This document shows, in pieces, positions 11,263-21,400 of a DNA stretch of 64,000 nt. This DNA comes from Mesorhabditis belari (taxonomy: Eukaryota > Nematoda > Chromadorea > Rhabditida > Rhabditidae), in NCBI GenBank assembly GCA_958450365.1, contig CAUEEP010000742.1:3717501-3781500 (forward strand), written 5' to 3'. Every line of letters starts with the position of its first letter. Position 1 is the first letter of the stretch. Position numbers and translations under genes: made by a program. The notes beneath the pieces were generated by a model that saw nothing but the letters and a program-made list of their open reading frames with translations, had not been told where the DNA came from and did not search any database.

Positions 11263-12215
11263 AAGGGAAAAACCAAAGCATTTTTTACCAAAAATAAATA
11301 CTTTCTGTGGAGATTTTGGCTTAAAATTTGCTCAAAATATGCTCAAAATTAGCTCAAAATTGACGATTTGCTCGGCAATGGGAAAATCCGTTAGATCAAA
11401 GTTTTCAACCATCGCAAAACGAAAAAAAAATCGACTCAATGCTCGTTGTTCATTTCTTTTTTGAGTTAGTGAATACAAAAATTGAATCCCGATCGAGTGA
11501 ATAGAATTTTGAACACAAAAATGAACACACCAAAAATTACTGGTGCCTAGCGCGAGAATAGAAAAGAAAGGTTTCTGATTGAACATGAAATCAATCTCTC
11601 TTTACGAATCAAATTCTCCGTAACGGCACCCGTCAAATTGAATTGAACAAAAAAAACTCCACAATGAATTTCCCATTTCAATTTTCTAGCTTAATTTTTC
11701 AATTCTTTGACTTTTAACCTAAAATCTTTCAAAAGCTGGATTTTTCGACGTGGTTTATCTCAAGAAATATATGGATAAGGATTTCGTATTCTTTATCCGG
11801 TAATAACAGCTAAAATTTCCTTTTTCAATGGATTCTTTTCCTTTTAGTTCCATGTCTCATATTAAATCTCTTTGGGTTATTTGTGATTTTCAAGAAATCC
11901 CCAATGGAAATGAGAACTGTTTCTTATTGTATTGCGTATTGGGTGGTGAGTTGTTTTTGTTGGGAAGCTGTGACTCAAGGGAAACTCAAAGTGGTTTTCT
12001 ATAAGATTCACTTTAGAAAAAGGTATCGTTTCCCGGATTTCTTAGAATTTAAGCCAAGCTCTAAACTGGATTTATTCAATTGGTCTTGAGTCGTAGGTTG
12101 TTTTTGTTTGTTTCATAGGTTGTTTTTGCTAGATTTTTAAAGGTTTTCAATCACCGGCTAATGGAGTATCTACTAGATAAAATAAAATAACAATTAAGCT
12201 TTCAAAACTCGGTCG

Positions 12216-12288
12216 GAGTCGCGCTAGGGGGTCGAACCCGGATCGTGTGGGCCCTAGACGGCCGACCTCCCGACTGCGCCACCGCCTC
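12216..12288 (-). tRNA. tRNA-like sequence with good A and B boxes, unclear anticodon
   Basis: The minus strand shows the A box TGGCGCAGTCGGGAG and the B box GGGTTCGACCC. The middle forms GGCC-GTCTAG-GGCC, which does not give a standard 7-nt anticodon loop. The acceptor ends pair only partly. It lies in intron 2 of the receptor gene at 11736, opposite in strand. Confidence 0.4.
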
Positions 12289-12928
12289 TTCTGAAAAAAA
12301 ACAGCATGAAAAACCCGTCGCCGTTATGGATTATTTAAATGGGCTTTTGGCTGGTTCTATAATAAATGGAGTTCAGAAAATTCTAATTGGAGTTTGGGAA
12401 ACTTTTCCAACCGTTTCCCAAACCCATTTCCACATATCCATCCTTCAAATTCCAGGCAATCGCTTCTCTCTTTGATCTTTTCATCAAGTTAATTGGTGGC
12501 TCCTACTATGATTACTTTGATGACCACGTTGTCGCTCGTTTCAATGGAATCATGACTTTCTTGGAAATCGATCTTCGCATCCAAATGGTCGATAAGAATT
12601 TTTGATTAATTTTATTGTTTAAAGGGGGTTCTCATTGTCGTAATCAGCCAGGTGGCGCTGAGCTGTGTGGGTCTTTTTCTTGGTGCTCTTGGGAAAATTT
12701 TGCCTCTAACCTCACCGTTTCGGTATTATTATTGGTGAGTTTTTTTTGTACCTAATTACAATATTCTTGGATAAGCTACGTAAACTTTGGCTTAAAATTT
12801 GACTAAGTTAGCGTAAAGTGATCGGAATCGGTTGATCAAAAGTTGAGTTGAGCAAAATCACAGTAAGCCTTAGCTTATAAGTTGGATAAGTTATTATTAG
12901 ATTAAAATTTGTAATGATAGATGATAGT

Positions 12929-13145
12929 TATCCGAATTTTCTCTAATAGTAGTGCACCCCGGCGAACCGAGTTGGTGAATATTTTATGGTTTCCAAGCTT
13001 TCGCAGAAGCTCAACACTCTAATCCCTCGCAAGATCTCATCGTCAGCTACATTTTCCGACCCCACATCAATAGGTTCTGATAAGCGGTTCTCGAGATTTC
13101 GAGGGATTAAGGCGAAGCTTAGGGTGCACTACTAGGGAAATACGA
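12929..13145 (-). mobile_element. MITE family C copy in receptor intron 4
   Basis: This is a reverse-orientation copy of the 220-bp family. The left TIR (TCTCTAATAGTAGTGCACC) is good and the right TIR is eroded (CACTACTAGGGAAATACG). Confidence 0.85.
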
Positions 13146-13230
13146 AAGTAGCAAATAGTTCTTAAAAAAATTAGCTGATAACAGTTTTAAATCGATTGTA
13201 CGGGTGAATTTGGATCGATTTCTGTGATTG

Positions 13231-13437
13231 TTATTTTCCCTAAGTAGTGCACGCCGAGTTGATGACGATTTTACGGTTTCCAAATTTTCACAGAAGCTCA
13301 ACACTCTAATCCCCCACTAGATCTCATCGTCAGCTACATTTTCCGGCCGACATCGATAGATTCTGATAAGCGGTTCTCGAGATTTCAAGGAATTTAGACG
13401 AAGCTTAGGGTGCACTACTATTAGAGAAAACACTGTA
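13231..13437 (-). mobile_element. MITE family C copy in receptor intron 4
   Basis: A second reverse-orientation copy 85 bp after the previous one. The left end is degraded (TTTTCCCTAAGTAGTGCAC); the right end retains CACTACTATTAGAGAAAA. Confidence 0.85.
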
Positions 13438-14570
13438 TTCGAATTTGTAAATGGCATGCTCCATCTTTTAAACGTTTCAAAACCTGCCTTTATCTACAAT
13501 TTTAGGTTTGGCTTCACAAGTGCCCTGCTATCATGCTTTACTTTTTGTGCATCATCCTGTTATTTTTCTTTGTCAACAGTACGTGAACCCAAAAGAAAAG
13601 CCTCTTTAACCACAATTTCAGCAAAACTTTGTCACTTACGCTCCAGCGTTGAAGCTAATGTTCTTCAATCACAACGAGTTATACTTTTTCGGGATGATTT
13701 GGGTGTATGCATTGATTGCTTATTTGATCGTGATTGGTGCACTAATCACAGAGAAACGATATTTCAAAGGAATCAGCGGGCAAATCAGTGAAAAAACAAA
13801 GCAACGACAACACGCGTATATGAGAAAATCGATTATACAGGTAAAAAACGAAATTTTCGGTCGATCATAATAAATTTTTTTTTAAAAAATTTAAAAAAAA
13901 TTAGGGGTTAGGTGAATAGGTAAGGGGGGGGGGGGGGGGAAGAATTTGATAAGAAAATTATTGATCGTTTCTATAATTATTGACCGCTATCTGGTAATTT
14001 TTTAAAAACTTGTCTATGAAGAGAAATTTTATTCTAAAACAATGAAAATAATGCACAAAAACAAAGCAAATACTCGTTTTTGGCCTTTTTTCCTCGAATG
14101 AACTTCTGAAGACTATTTGGAAAAAAAATCAAGCTTCAATCTTCATCAAAATCTCCATCTTTCGATTAAAATTGAAATTCAAATCACTTCAAAACTTTAT
14201 TTCAGCCATTTTTTAATTGAAAAAGATCATCTTTAGCTTAATTTTTTGAAAAGAAAAGAAAAAGATTCACATTTTTGAGGCCAATCTTCCATTTGGATCC
14301 TTTGAACTCTGACGCAAAGGCAATCTGTTCGATTTTGCAACCTCTTTAGAAGCTTTATTTTACTAAATTAAAACAAAGATCTTTCCTAATAGATTTCCAT
14401 GGCCCCGAGGGATTATCAGCGGCCCCATTTTTTCAAAGAGATTAACGGCGGCCCAAGGTTATTGGCGGCCTACTACTTCTGAAGTTTTTCACACATTTAA
14501 CCGATAACATTTAGGCCTTGTAAACCAACGTAACATTTACACAAATATTTCTCACACATTTACGAAAAAT

Positions 14571-14780
14571 GGGGCCGCCGATAATCCCCTGGGGCCGCCG
14601 ATAAACCTCTGGGGCTGCCGATAAACCCCTGGGGCCGCTGATAAACCCCTGGGGCCGCCGATAATCCCCTGGGGCTGCCGATAATCCCCTGGGGCCGCCG
14701 ATTGACCCCTGGGGCCGCCGATAATCCCCTGGGGCCGCCGATAAACCCCTGGGGCCGCCGATAAACCCCTGGGGCCACCG
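14571..14780. repeat. GC-rich 20-bp minisatellite (GGGGCCGCCGATAAACCCCT)
   Basis: About 10.5 units with small variants (AATC or AAAC; GCTG or GCCG) lie in receptor intron 6. The array stands out from the AT-rich surroundings, and related decayed units lie at 14399-14470. The opposite-strand glycine/proline-like frame is a repeat artefact. Confidence 0.95.
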
Positions 14781-15708
14781 CTATTAGGAAAGGTCCCAAA
14801 GAAATATTAAAATCACTTAATTAAATGAATAGAATATGTAAAAACTTTACTGCTAATAATCCAAACTCTTTTTAGACTTGTATCCCCTTTTTCACCTTGA
14901 TTCCGATCTTCTCAATCACCGGCTACTTGCAAATCACGCAGAATGATCAAATGGAATACTGTAAGTACTTAGTTTAAGTTTCTAAGTGGTCGAATGATAA
15001 GAAAGTTATCGCTACTGATGAGGGATAAGGTCCCAAAGAACTATTGAAGCATGAAGTCATGAGGTCCCTAAGCATGAATATCCCTTTGGGATATTCATGC
15101 AAAGACATGTCCCGTGCTGTTTTCGAAAATCATCGTAATTCTGTCTGTTATATCTCAGGAAGGATCTCAGAAAGATACACAAAATGAATAGATGATAACT
15201 AGATAAAAACTAGCTTGATGATTACGGTAATTTTCAAAAGTTGCCCTCTTTCAGAAAAGAAATCAGTCGAAATACTGTAATCTTGCCAGCTTAAAAGTCG
15301 ATAAAGTGATAAAAGTAGAGACAAGATTACGGTAGCTTTTAGCTGAAACCTTTTAGAAAAGCTTTACCGATTTCCAGTGGCAATTATTGGCAGCACGATC
15401 ATGAGTTTTTATGGAAATGCCACTGTTGTCACCACTTTTCTCCTTTATCAACCATTTTACGATTATTTACGAAGTTTCATCTGTAAAAATTCAAAACGGC
15501 GAATGACGTTGAGCTCTGTGTTTGAGAATTGAATAAAAAAAGCCTTCTGCGATTTCTGAAAACTATTTTTACAATAAAAACACAAAACATAATCATCAAA
15601 CAATGATTTTTGAATAAAAAGACTTCACTCGAGTAATTGTATTCTTGAAATCTTGGAAAATTGGAATCCTCAAGCTTTTACAATCAGATTTTTGTTTATT
15701 TACTGATT

Positions 15709-15864
15709 TCTTTCTTTACTTACTTCTTTCCTTACTACTTTCCTTACTACTTTCCTTACTACTTTCCTTCTTTACCTACTTCTTTACCTACTTCTTTACC
15801 TACTTCTTTACTTACTTCCTTGCTTACTTCTTTACTTAATTCTTTACTTACTTCTCTACTTACA
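15709..15864. repeat. Pyrimidine-rich tandem repeat (TTTCCTTACTAC / CTTTACCTACTT)
   Basis: Short 10- to 12-bp units of C/T-rich sequence lie between the receptor at 11736 and its partial copy at 15950. Strong strand asymmetry could favour triplex or polypyrimidine structures. Frames through it are artefacts. Confidence 0.85.
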
Positions 15865-15865
15865 G

Positions 15866-16214
15866 TGCACTACTAGGGAAAATACGAAAATAGCAAATAG
15901 TTCTTAAAAAAATTAGCTGATAACTTTTAAAGTTTTAAAGGCCGTTTAGACTTTCATCCTATTGCTTACTCTGATCTCAGTCTTTTCCATTGCCGGCTAC
16001 TTGCAAATAACTCAAAACAATCAATTGCAATACTGTAAATCCTACTTTTCCTCATGAAATTTGAAAACTTTTGATTTCAGTAACAATTTTTAGCATGTTG
16101 ATCATGAGTTTTTATAAAAATTTCGCTGTTATCACTACTTTTATCCACTATCACCTATATTATTCATATTTCTGGAGTTTTTTTCTACCAAAATCCTATC
16201 GAGAATGGTGTTGA
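15866..16214 (+). pseudogene. Partial tandem copy of the last two receptor exons
   Basis: Exons 15950-16034 (85 bp, same length as exon 7 of the gene at 11736) and 16081-16214 encode TFILLLTLISVFSIAGYLQI and a C-terminal exon with SMLIMSFYKNFAVITTF, ending at a TGA. No upstream exons exist. Positions 15866-15930 repeat 13126-13190, a MITE C end plus flank from intron 4 of the same gene. That records a rearranged local duplication. Confidence 0.8.
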
Positions 16215-16880
16215 GCTCACTGTGAATTGATAAAAAGTTAAATGTTTAGTTAAATGTTCTAAATAAACTTCATGGAAAGTTTGAAAAGTCAACTTTTTGC
16301 TTGAGGTTTTCAATTTTGACTTCAATTTTAACTTCAATTTGACAATTTGAACAATTCCTACCCATTTTGGCTCTTGAAAACTTTCCACAAATGCAAAGCA
16401 AGCTGCAAAAAAGGGAACTGAATTTGTTTTGTGATTGACGTAGCCTAGATTTCGCCCTGATTTCGCCCTGATTTCCCTTTCCATTTCCTTTTCATTCTCT
16501 CTTTTCTCTCAAATCAATCAACGAGATGACCTAATTTCCCTTTTTCCGATCACTGATTCGCAGAATAAGACGGGAGAAACGAGACTAATCATTTCATTCG
16601 AATCTCTAAAACAATTTTCGTAATTATTTATATTACTTGTGCTAAATTAAGGGCTAAGATTTCGAGCAAGTCTTGAAAAAAAACTCTAAATCAATTTTAT
16701 CTTGAATCATCTTCAACCTAAATCATTAATTTTGCATTATTTTTATCTATTTCAACCATATAATTGCAATTTTTATACTCAAAGTTTCAAGAAATCGTTT
16801 TTGAGTTTTTGAGAAATCGTTTTTGAGTTTAAAATAAGGCTTTCTCTGACTTCAAAGCTTCCGCTTTATAATTTTGAGTG
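16215..16880. other. Intergenic, no gene recognised
   Basis: This AT-rich sequence lies between the receptor fragment and the collagen's upstream minisatellite. A 99-codon minus-strand frame (16185-16484) shows no domain. Promoter elements for the collagen may lie here, but I can identify none. Confidence 0.5.
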
Positions 16881-17044
16881 TTAGCTGAGCTGCTTGTTCG
16901 CTGAGCTGCTTGTTCGCTGAGCTGCTTGTTCGCTGAGCTGCTTGTTCGCTGAGCTGCTTGTTAGCTGAGCTGCTTGTTAGCTGAGCTGCTTGTTAGCTGA
17001 GCTGCTTGTTAGCTGAGCTGCTTGTTAGCTGAGCTGCTTGTTAG
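16881..17044. repeat. 16-bp minisatellite (GCTGAGCTGCTTGTTA) upstream of collagen
   Basis: Ten near-perfect units end about 40 bp before the collagen start codon. The first units have TTCGCT and the later ones TTAGCT, so the two halves expanded separately. Its position in the proximal promoter is notable. Confidence 0.95.
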
Positions 17045-17078
17045 CCTTGTTGAATTGTTTTTTATTCACTCTCACCAA

Positions 17079-17085
17079 TTTCCAG
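17079..17085 (+). promoter_or_regulatory. Splice acceptor abutting the collagen ATG (candidate trans-splice site)
   Basis: ATTTCCAG ends directly at the ATG and follows a U-rich tract. In nematodes this arrangement is typical of spliced-leader addition. A cis-spliced upstream exon cannot be excluded. Confidence 0.5.
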
Positions 17086-18218
17086 ATGGACGAGGATCCA
17101 CCAAAGAAAAGTCTCCGTCAAGCGGCTTTTGTCTCTGTGGCCTTTGCAACAATCTCGGTCCTTTCGTGTGTAATCACCCTTCCACTTGCCTACAATCATG
17201 TGCGCAGTGTGCACAGCTTCATGCACAATGAAGTCGAGTTCTGCAAGGTAACAGATGACAATTTCATTTCCAAATTCATTTCAGACTCGATCTCGAGACA
17301 TGTGGAAAGAGATGGTCACCATGCAAGCCATTGCCGGAGTCCCGCGTAACAAGAGAGAAGCCTATGACGCTAATCCACTCGAAAACAATGCTGCCGTTGC
17401 TTCGGCTCCGGGATCGTGTTGCTCTTGCCAAAAGGGACCTCCAGGACCACCCGGCCCACCTGGAAGAGACGGAAGACCAGGGTAAAGACTTTGCTTTGCA
17501 TTTGAGCTAAAGATAATCATGTTGTCAAACATGTTATCTATTTATAATCTAGAGAATTTGAGGTTAAAATGCAAGGACTTGTTATTTCTTGTCACCTTGT
17601 ACTTGTGTCACATCTGTACTTCAAAAAACCATGATTTCTAGAGCTCCTGGACGACCTGGGAATCCTGGACCTCCAGGACGGGATGGAACCCTCCTCCCCG
17701 GTCCTCCACCTAAGCCTCCATGCCAGAAATGTCCTCCTGGACCTCCTGGACCCCCTGGCCCACCCGGACCTAAAGGATTGCCCGGACCACAGGGTGATGC
17801 TGGAACTCCTGGCCATGATGGAATCCCTGGAATGGCTGGACCACCTGGACCTTCAGGCCCACAGGGCCCACCCGGAGTCCCTGGAGACAAGGGACCGCCC
17901 GGAGAGCCCGGAAAGGTGATCAATGGAGCTCCACAAGGACCACCCGGGCCACCAGGTCCACCGGGACCTCAAGGACCGCCTGGAGCTCCTGGAAAAGATG
18001 GACAACCTGGAAAAGCTGGCCCATCTGGACCCCCAGGAGATGCTGGTGAGAAGGGAGCTGACGGACTGCCTGGGCCACATGGGCCACCTGGGCCTCGAGG
18101 TAGGGGACTTTGCTGTTGAAATGGGTTTAAAAGCTAATTTCCAGGTCCACCTGGTCAACCAGGGTCTTGTGATCATTGTCCTCCCCCAAGAACCGGACCT
18201 GGATACAGAAGGAAATGA
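17086..18218 (+). CDS. Cuticle collagen, 296 aa
   Basis: Four exons (17086-17247, 17285-17481, 17642-18099, 18145-18218) give 891 bp, the usual nematode cuticle collagen size. Residues 14-37 form the membrane anchor of the Col_cuticle_N domain ([14 protein letters not shown]). EVEFCK followed by SRDMWKEM is characteristic. RNKR at about residues 75-78 is a subtilisin/furin-like processing site. Gly-X-Y tracts follow, separated by Cys-containing interruptions ([24 protein letters not shown]), giving three cysteine clusters. It is a structural component of the extracellular cuticle, assembled as trimers after N-terminal cleavage. AATAAA at about 18245 fits a polyadenylation signal. Which stage-specific paralogue it is cannot be told. 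Confidence 0.97.
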
Positions 18219-18449
18219 ATTATTGACTAGATTTTGTTTGTTTCAATAAACTCTATTCAAACAACACACTGCAAACTTTGACAAAACATGCTCTAACATT
18301 TAAACGTTCAAATGTTATACGTTCAAATGCAAAGTCGACGCTTACAAGGCGAACAAAATGACGAAAATAATTGCGAGCAAATGAAATTTTCTCTCAAAAC
18401 AAGAGGAAACTTTGATTCAGAGTTTTTGGCGGTTTCATTTCTCTCAAAA

Positions 18450-21400
18450 ATGAATTTCTCAACTTGGTTTCAACAGCAATACTTTATCGTTCAGTTATGC
18501 TATTGTTTATCGAGTGAGTTAGCTTTTGAAGTAGAGTTGGGTAATTAAGCCAGCCAGCTAGGTCAAATTTTGACCAATTTTGATCAATTTTGACCAATTT
18601 TGATCAATCTTTTGAGAAGCTCAAAGCCAACTTTAGTACCATGTCTTTTGTTAAACATTTTTGGAATTTATGTGATTCTCTACAAAGCGCCGATTGAAAT
18701 GCGGAAAATGAGCCAAGTGATCACTTATTGGGTGGTGAGATTTTCGAGAATTTCTTGCTAGTTTTAGTTCTAGCCATTGGGTTGGTGAGTTGAAAACTGA
18801 GGGACTTTGAACTGAAATTTATTCAACATAAAACCATGAATTCATTCCAAATAATTTCCATTATTATTGACGACTTCTGCCCATTTTACAGGCAATTTGT
18901 GGATTCCTCTTTCGTAGTAGGATTTTGGTTTGTGTGTGAGACTCAAAAATGGAGGACTGGAGATGTACCTGGAGGACGTTTGAGCACTTTCTTCAAAAGA
19001 AACCCATTTTGGTGTCAATAGAAAAGTTGTAGAGAATCAAAAATGAGGCTTATAGCCAAATTTCCAAAAAGATACACTTAGTAGTTTCGCTTAAAATTAA
19101 AGTTTTGTGAAAATTCGTAAATTTGGCATTTCTTGAAAACCAGTTTTTGAATCGTTCTGAAAATTTGAATATAAGTTTAATTTTTGATTCTCTACAACTT
19201 TTCCATTGACACCAAAATGGGTTATGTAAAAGCCCTGCGCCAGACGACGAGCGATTACGCGGTCACACAAAGATCACACAAATTTTAAACTACTAAGTGT
19301 ATCTTTTAAACTACTTGAATCGTTCTGAAAATTTGGATATAAGTTTCATTTTTGATTCTCTACAACTTTTCCATTGACACCAAAATGGGTTTCTTTTGAA
19401 GAAAGTGCTCAAACTGTCACATATGACAATAGCCCGCAGTTTTCAATTCATCAACCCAATAGCAATGCCTTAAATCAAAGCGCTTACTCATCAAACTTTG
19501 CTTTAACTTTGACCTCATTTTCAGCTTTCTTTCAGCTTAAAGTTAAGCTAGAAATTCAGAAACCTATCGAATTACTAGTTCTGCCTTGTTCAGAAATGAT
19601 TTCTTAACATTACTAATATAATTTTTGCTAACAAATCAACAAGCTCAACTTTAATTTACCATTCAATGCAAAGTTCGATTGTTAAAGATTTGAAATTCGA
19701 TTCAAAATTGAAAGTTGGACTTAATTTTTGCTCTTCTGACAAGAATGGGGCAAGCTTTCAAGGAAACTCCAGCAGAACAGCACCTGTTTTTAGTAAAAAA
19801 ACCTATCTCATTAGTAAATTCTGTGTCAAAATGTATAAAGAAGTGAAGGAAAGGTAGATTTCAGGATAGGGGATTGAACTCTTGTCCTTTTGCTTTCCGG
19901 ACTCTAACCATTGAGCCACTGCTTTACCCATTGAGCCACTGCTTTACCCATCGAGCCATTGCTTTACTCATTGAGCCACTGCTTTACCCATTGAGCCACT
20001 GCTTAACCCATTGAGCCATTGCTTTACCCATTGAGCCACTGCTTTACCCATTGAGCCATTGCTTTACCCATCGAGCCATTGCTTCACCCATCGAGCCATT
20101 GCTTTACCAATTGAGCCATTGCTTTACCCATTGAACTATTCAGGACCTTAACTTCCGAAGAGAAAGATGCTATAAGTTTGACACCATTTCGTCCACTGAA
20201 ATCCCGTTACATTGAGAAAACTCAAATTTCCGCAGATTGTCGGCAGTTCTTTGGATTTATACCTGAAAATTATCGGTACTGCTTGTTATGATGTCATTAA
20301 TCGACACATCGTCATTCGCTATTATGGAATAATGAGCTTTTTCAAAGTCAATGACAGAGTTCAAATGGTAAACAATGAAGCTAAATCGATTAGCTATAAT
20401 CGATATCGGAAATTTCAGACAATTTTCTTTTTCCTGATCGGTCAAATCGGCTTCAGCTCGAATTGTCTTCATTTAAGCGCGCTCGCGAAAATCCTACCGG
20501 AAACCTACAAATTTCACTCGTTTTACAAGTGAGACAAAGTTTTTTTTTCATAAAATTTTCCCGTTCAATGTTTAGAATTGGATGTCTGCTCAGCTTGATC
20601 AATCTGATTGTGTTTCTGGCTGGTGGCGGGGATTATTATGTCTTTGATCAGGTGAGTAGAGATCGTAATCCTGACTATGAGTAAGTAGCTTCTAAAAAGC
20701 TTGGAATGGCTCTGAGCAAAGAGTTTTTTTAAAGAAAACTTAGAGAAGCTTAGGAAAGCTTAGGGAAGCTTAGGGAAGCCTAGGAAAGCTTAGGAAAGCT
20801 TAGGGAAGCTTAAGAAAGCTTAGAGAAGCCTAGGAAAGCTTAGGAAAGCTTAGGGAAGCTTAGGAAAGCTTAGGGAAGCTTAGAGAAGCTTAGGAAAGCT
20901 AACGTAACCCTGAGTGAGAAGTTTCTAAAAAGTAAACTTGAGAAAGCTACCGTAAAAGGAGTTAAGAGTGTTTTCATGCGTATTTTTCAATACTTATCTA
21001 CTGATTCTGAAATGTTTAGCTAGCACTTTTCCTTAGTTACTATATAGTTAGTAAGTTACTGTACTAAAGCAAATAGAACTACGGCAGCTAAATGGAAAAG
21101 GGTAATACAGGCCGTTTTTATATACTTAGAGATCGAATCTGTAAGAGCTAATGAAAAACTTTGGAAGGTTCTAGCTTTGTAAACTATTTATTAAAGTTAC
21201 AGAACGCTGTATAAAGTCAATTCAATGCAAATATGCAAGGGTTTTAAAGCAAAAAAGTTTGACGTGAGTGGGACTCGAACTTGAGGAAAAAAGATGTGAC
21301 CGGTTGGTCAGTCTAGCAGACTATCCACTAGACCATTGCAATAGTTGCTTGGGAGGTATGTGAAGGCCTCATAAGGCCTTTAAGGTGATTCAAGGTGATC

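Larger units (their letters stand above)
11736..15532 (+). pseudogene. Serpentine chemoreceptor (Str/Srh-like), ATG replaced by CTG
   Basis: Eight exons (11736-11799, 11848-11945, 12456-12587, 12625-12734, 13506-13578, 13622-13840, 14876-14960, 15378-15532) join to 936 bp without an internal stop. They match the intact paralogue at 18450-23243 exon by exon; the first four and the sixth are the same length. TM1 is followed by KKSPMEMR, as in Str/Srh-type receptors, and the C-terminus has TTFLLYQPFYDY. At the position of the paralogue's ATG this gene has CTG (CTGGATTTTTCGACGTGG), and no other in-frame start lies upstream. The donor after exon 3 is the weak GTCGAT. Either CTG is used, an upstream exon supplies the start, or the gene is newly dead. 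The exact receptor family is uncertain. Confidence 0.75.

Noticed and set aside
14560..14799. 79-codon minus frame with PRGLSAAPG-like repeats
   Set aside because: Artefact of the 20-bp GC-rich minisatellite in a receptor intron.
17592..18176. Overlapping minus-strand frames opposite the collagen
   Set aside because: Gly-Pro-rich GC codons leave the opposite strand free of stops. The plus strand has the correct collagen exons and splice sites.
19909..20140. CRISPR-like array appearance of regular 20-bp repeats
   Set aside because: There are no unique spacers. The units are contiguous, and the genome is clearly nematode. The same applies to the other minisatellites.
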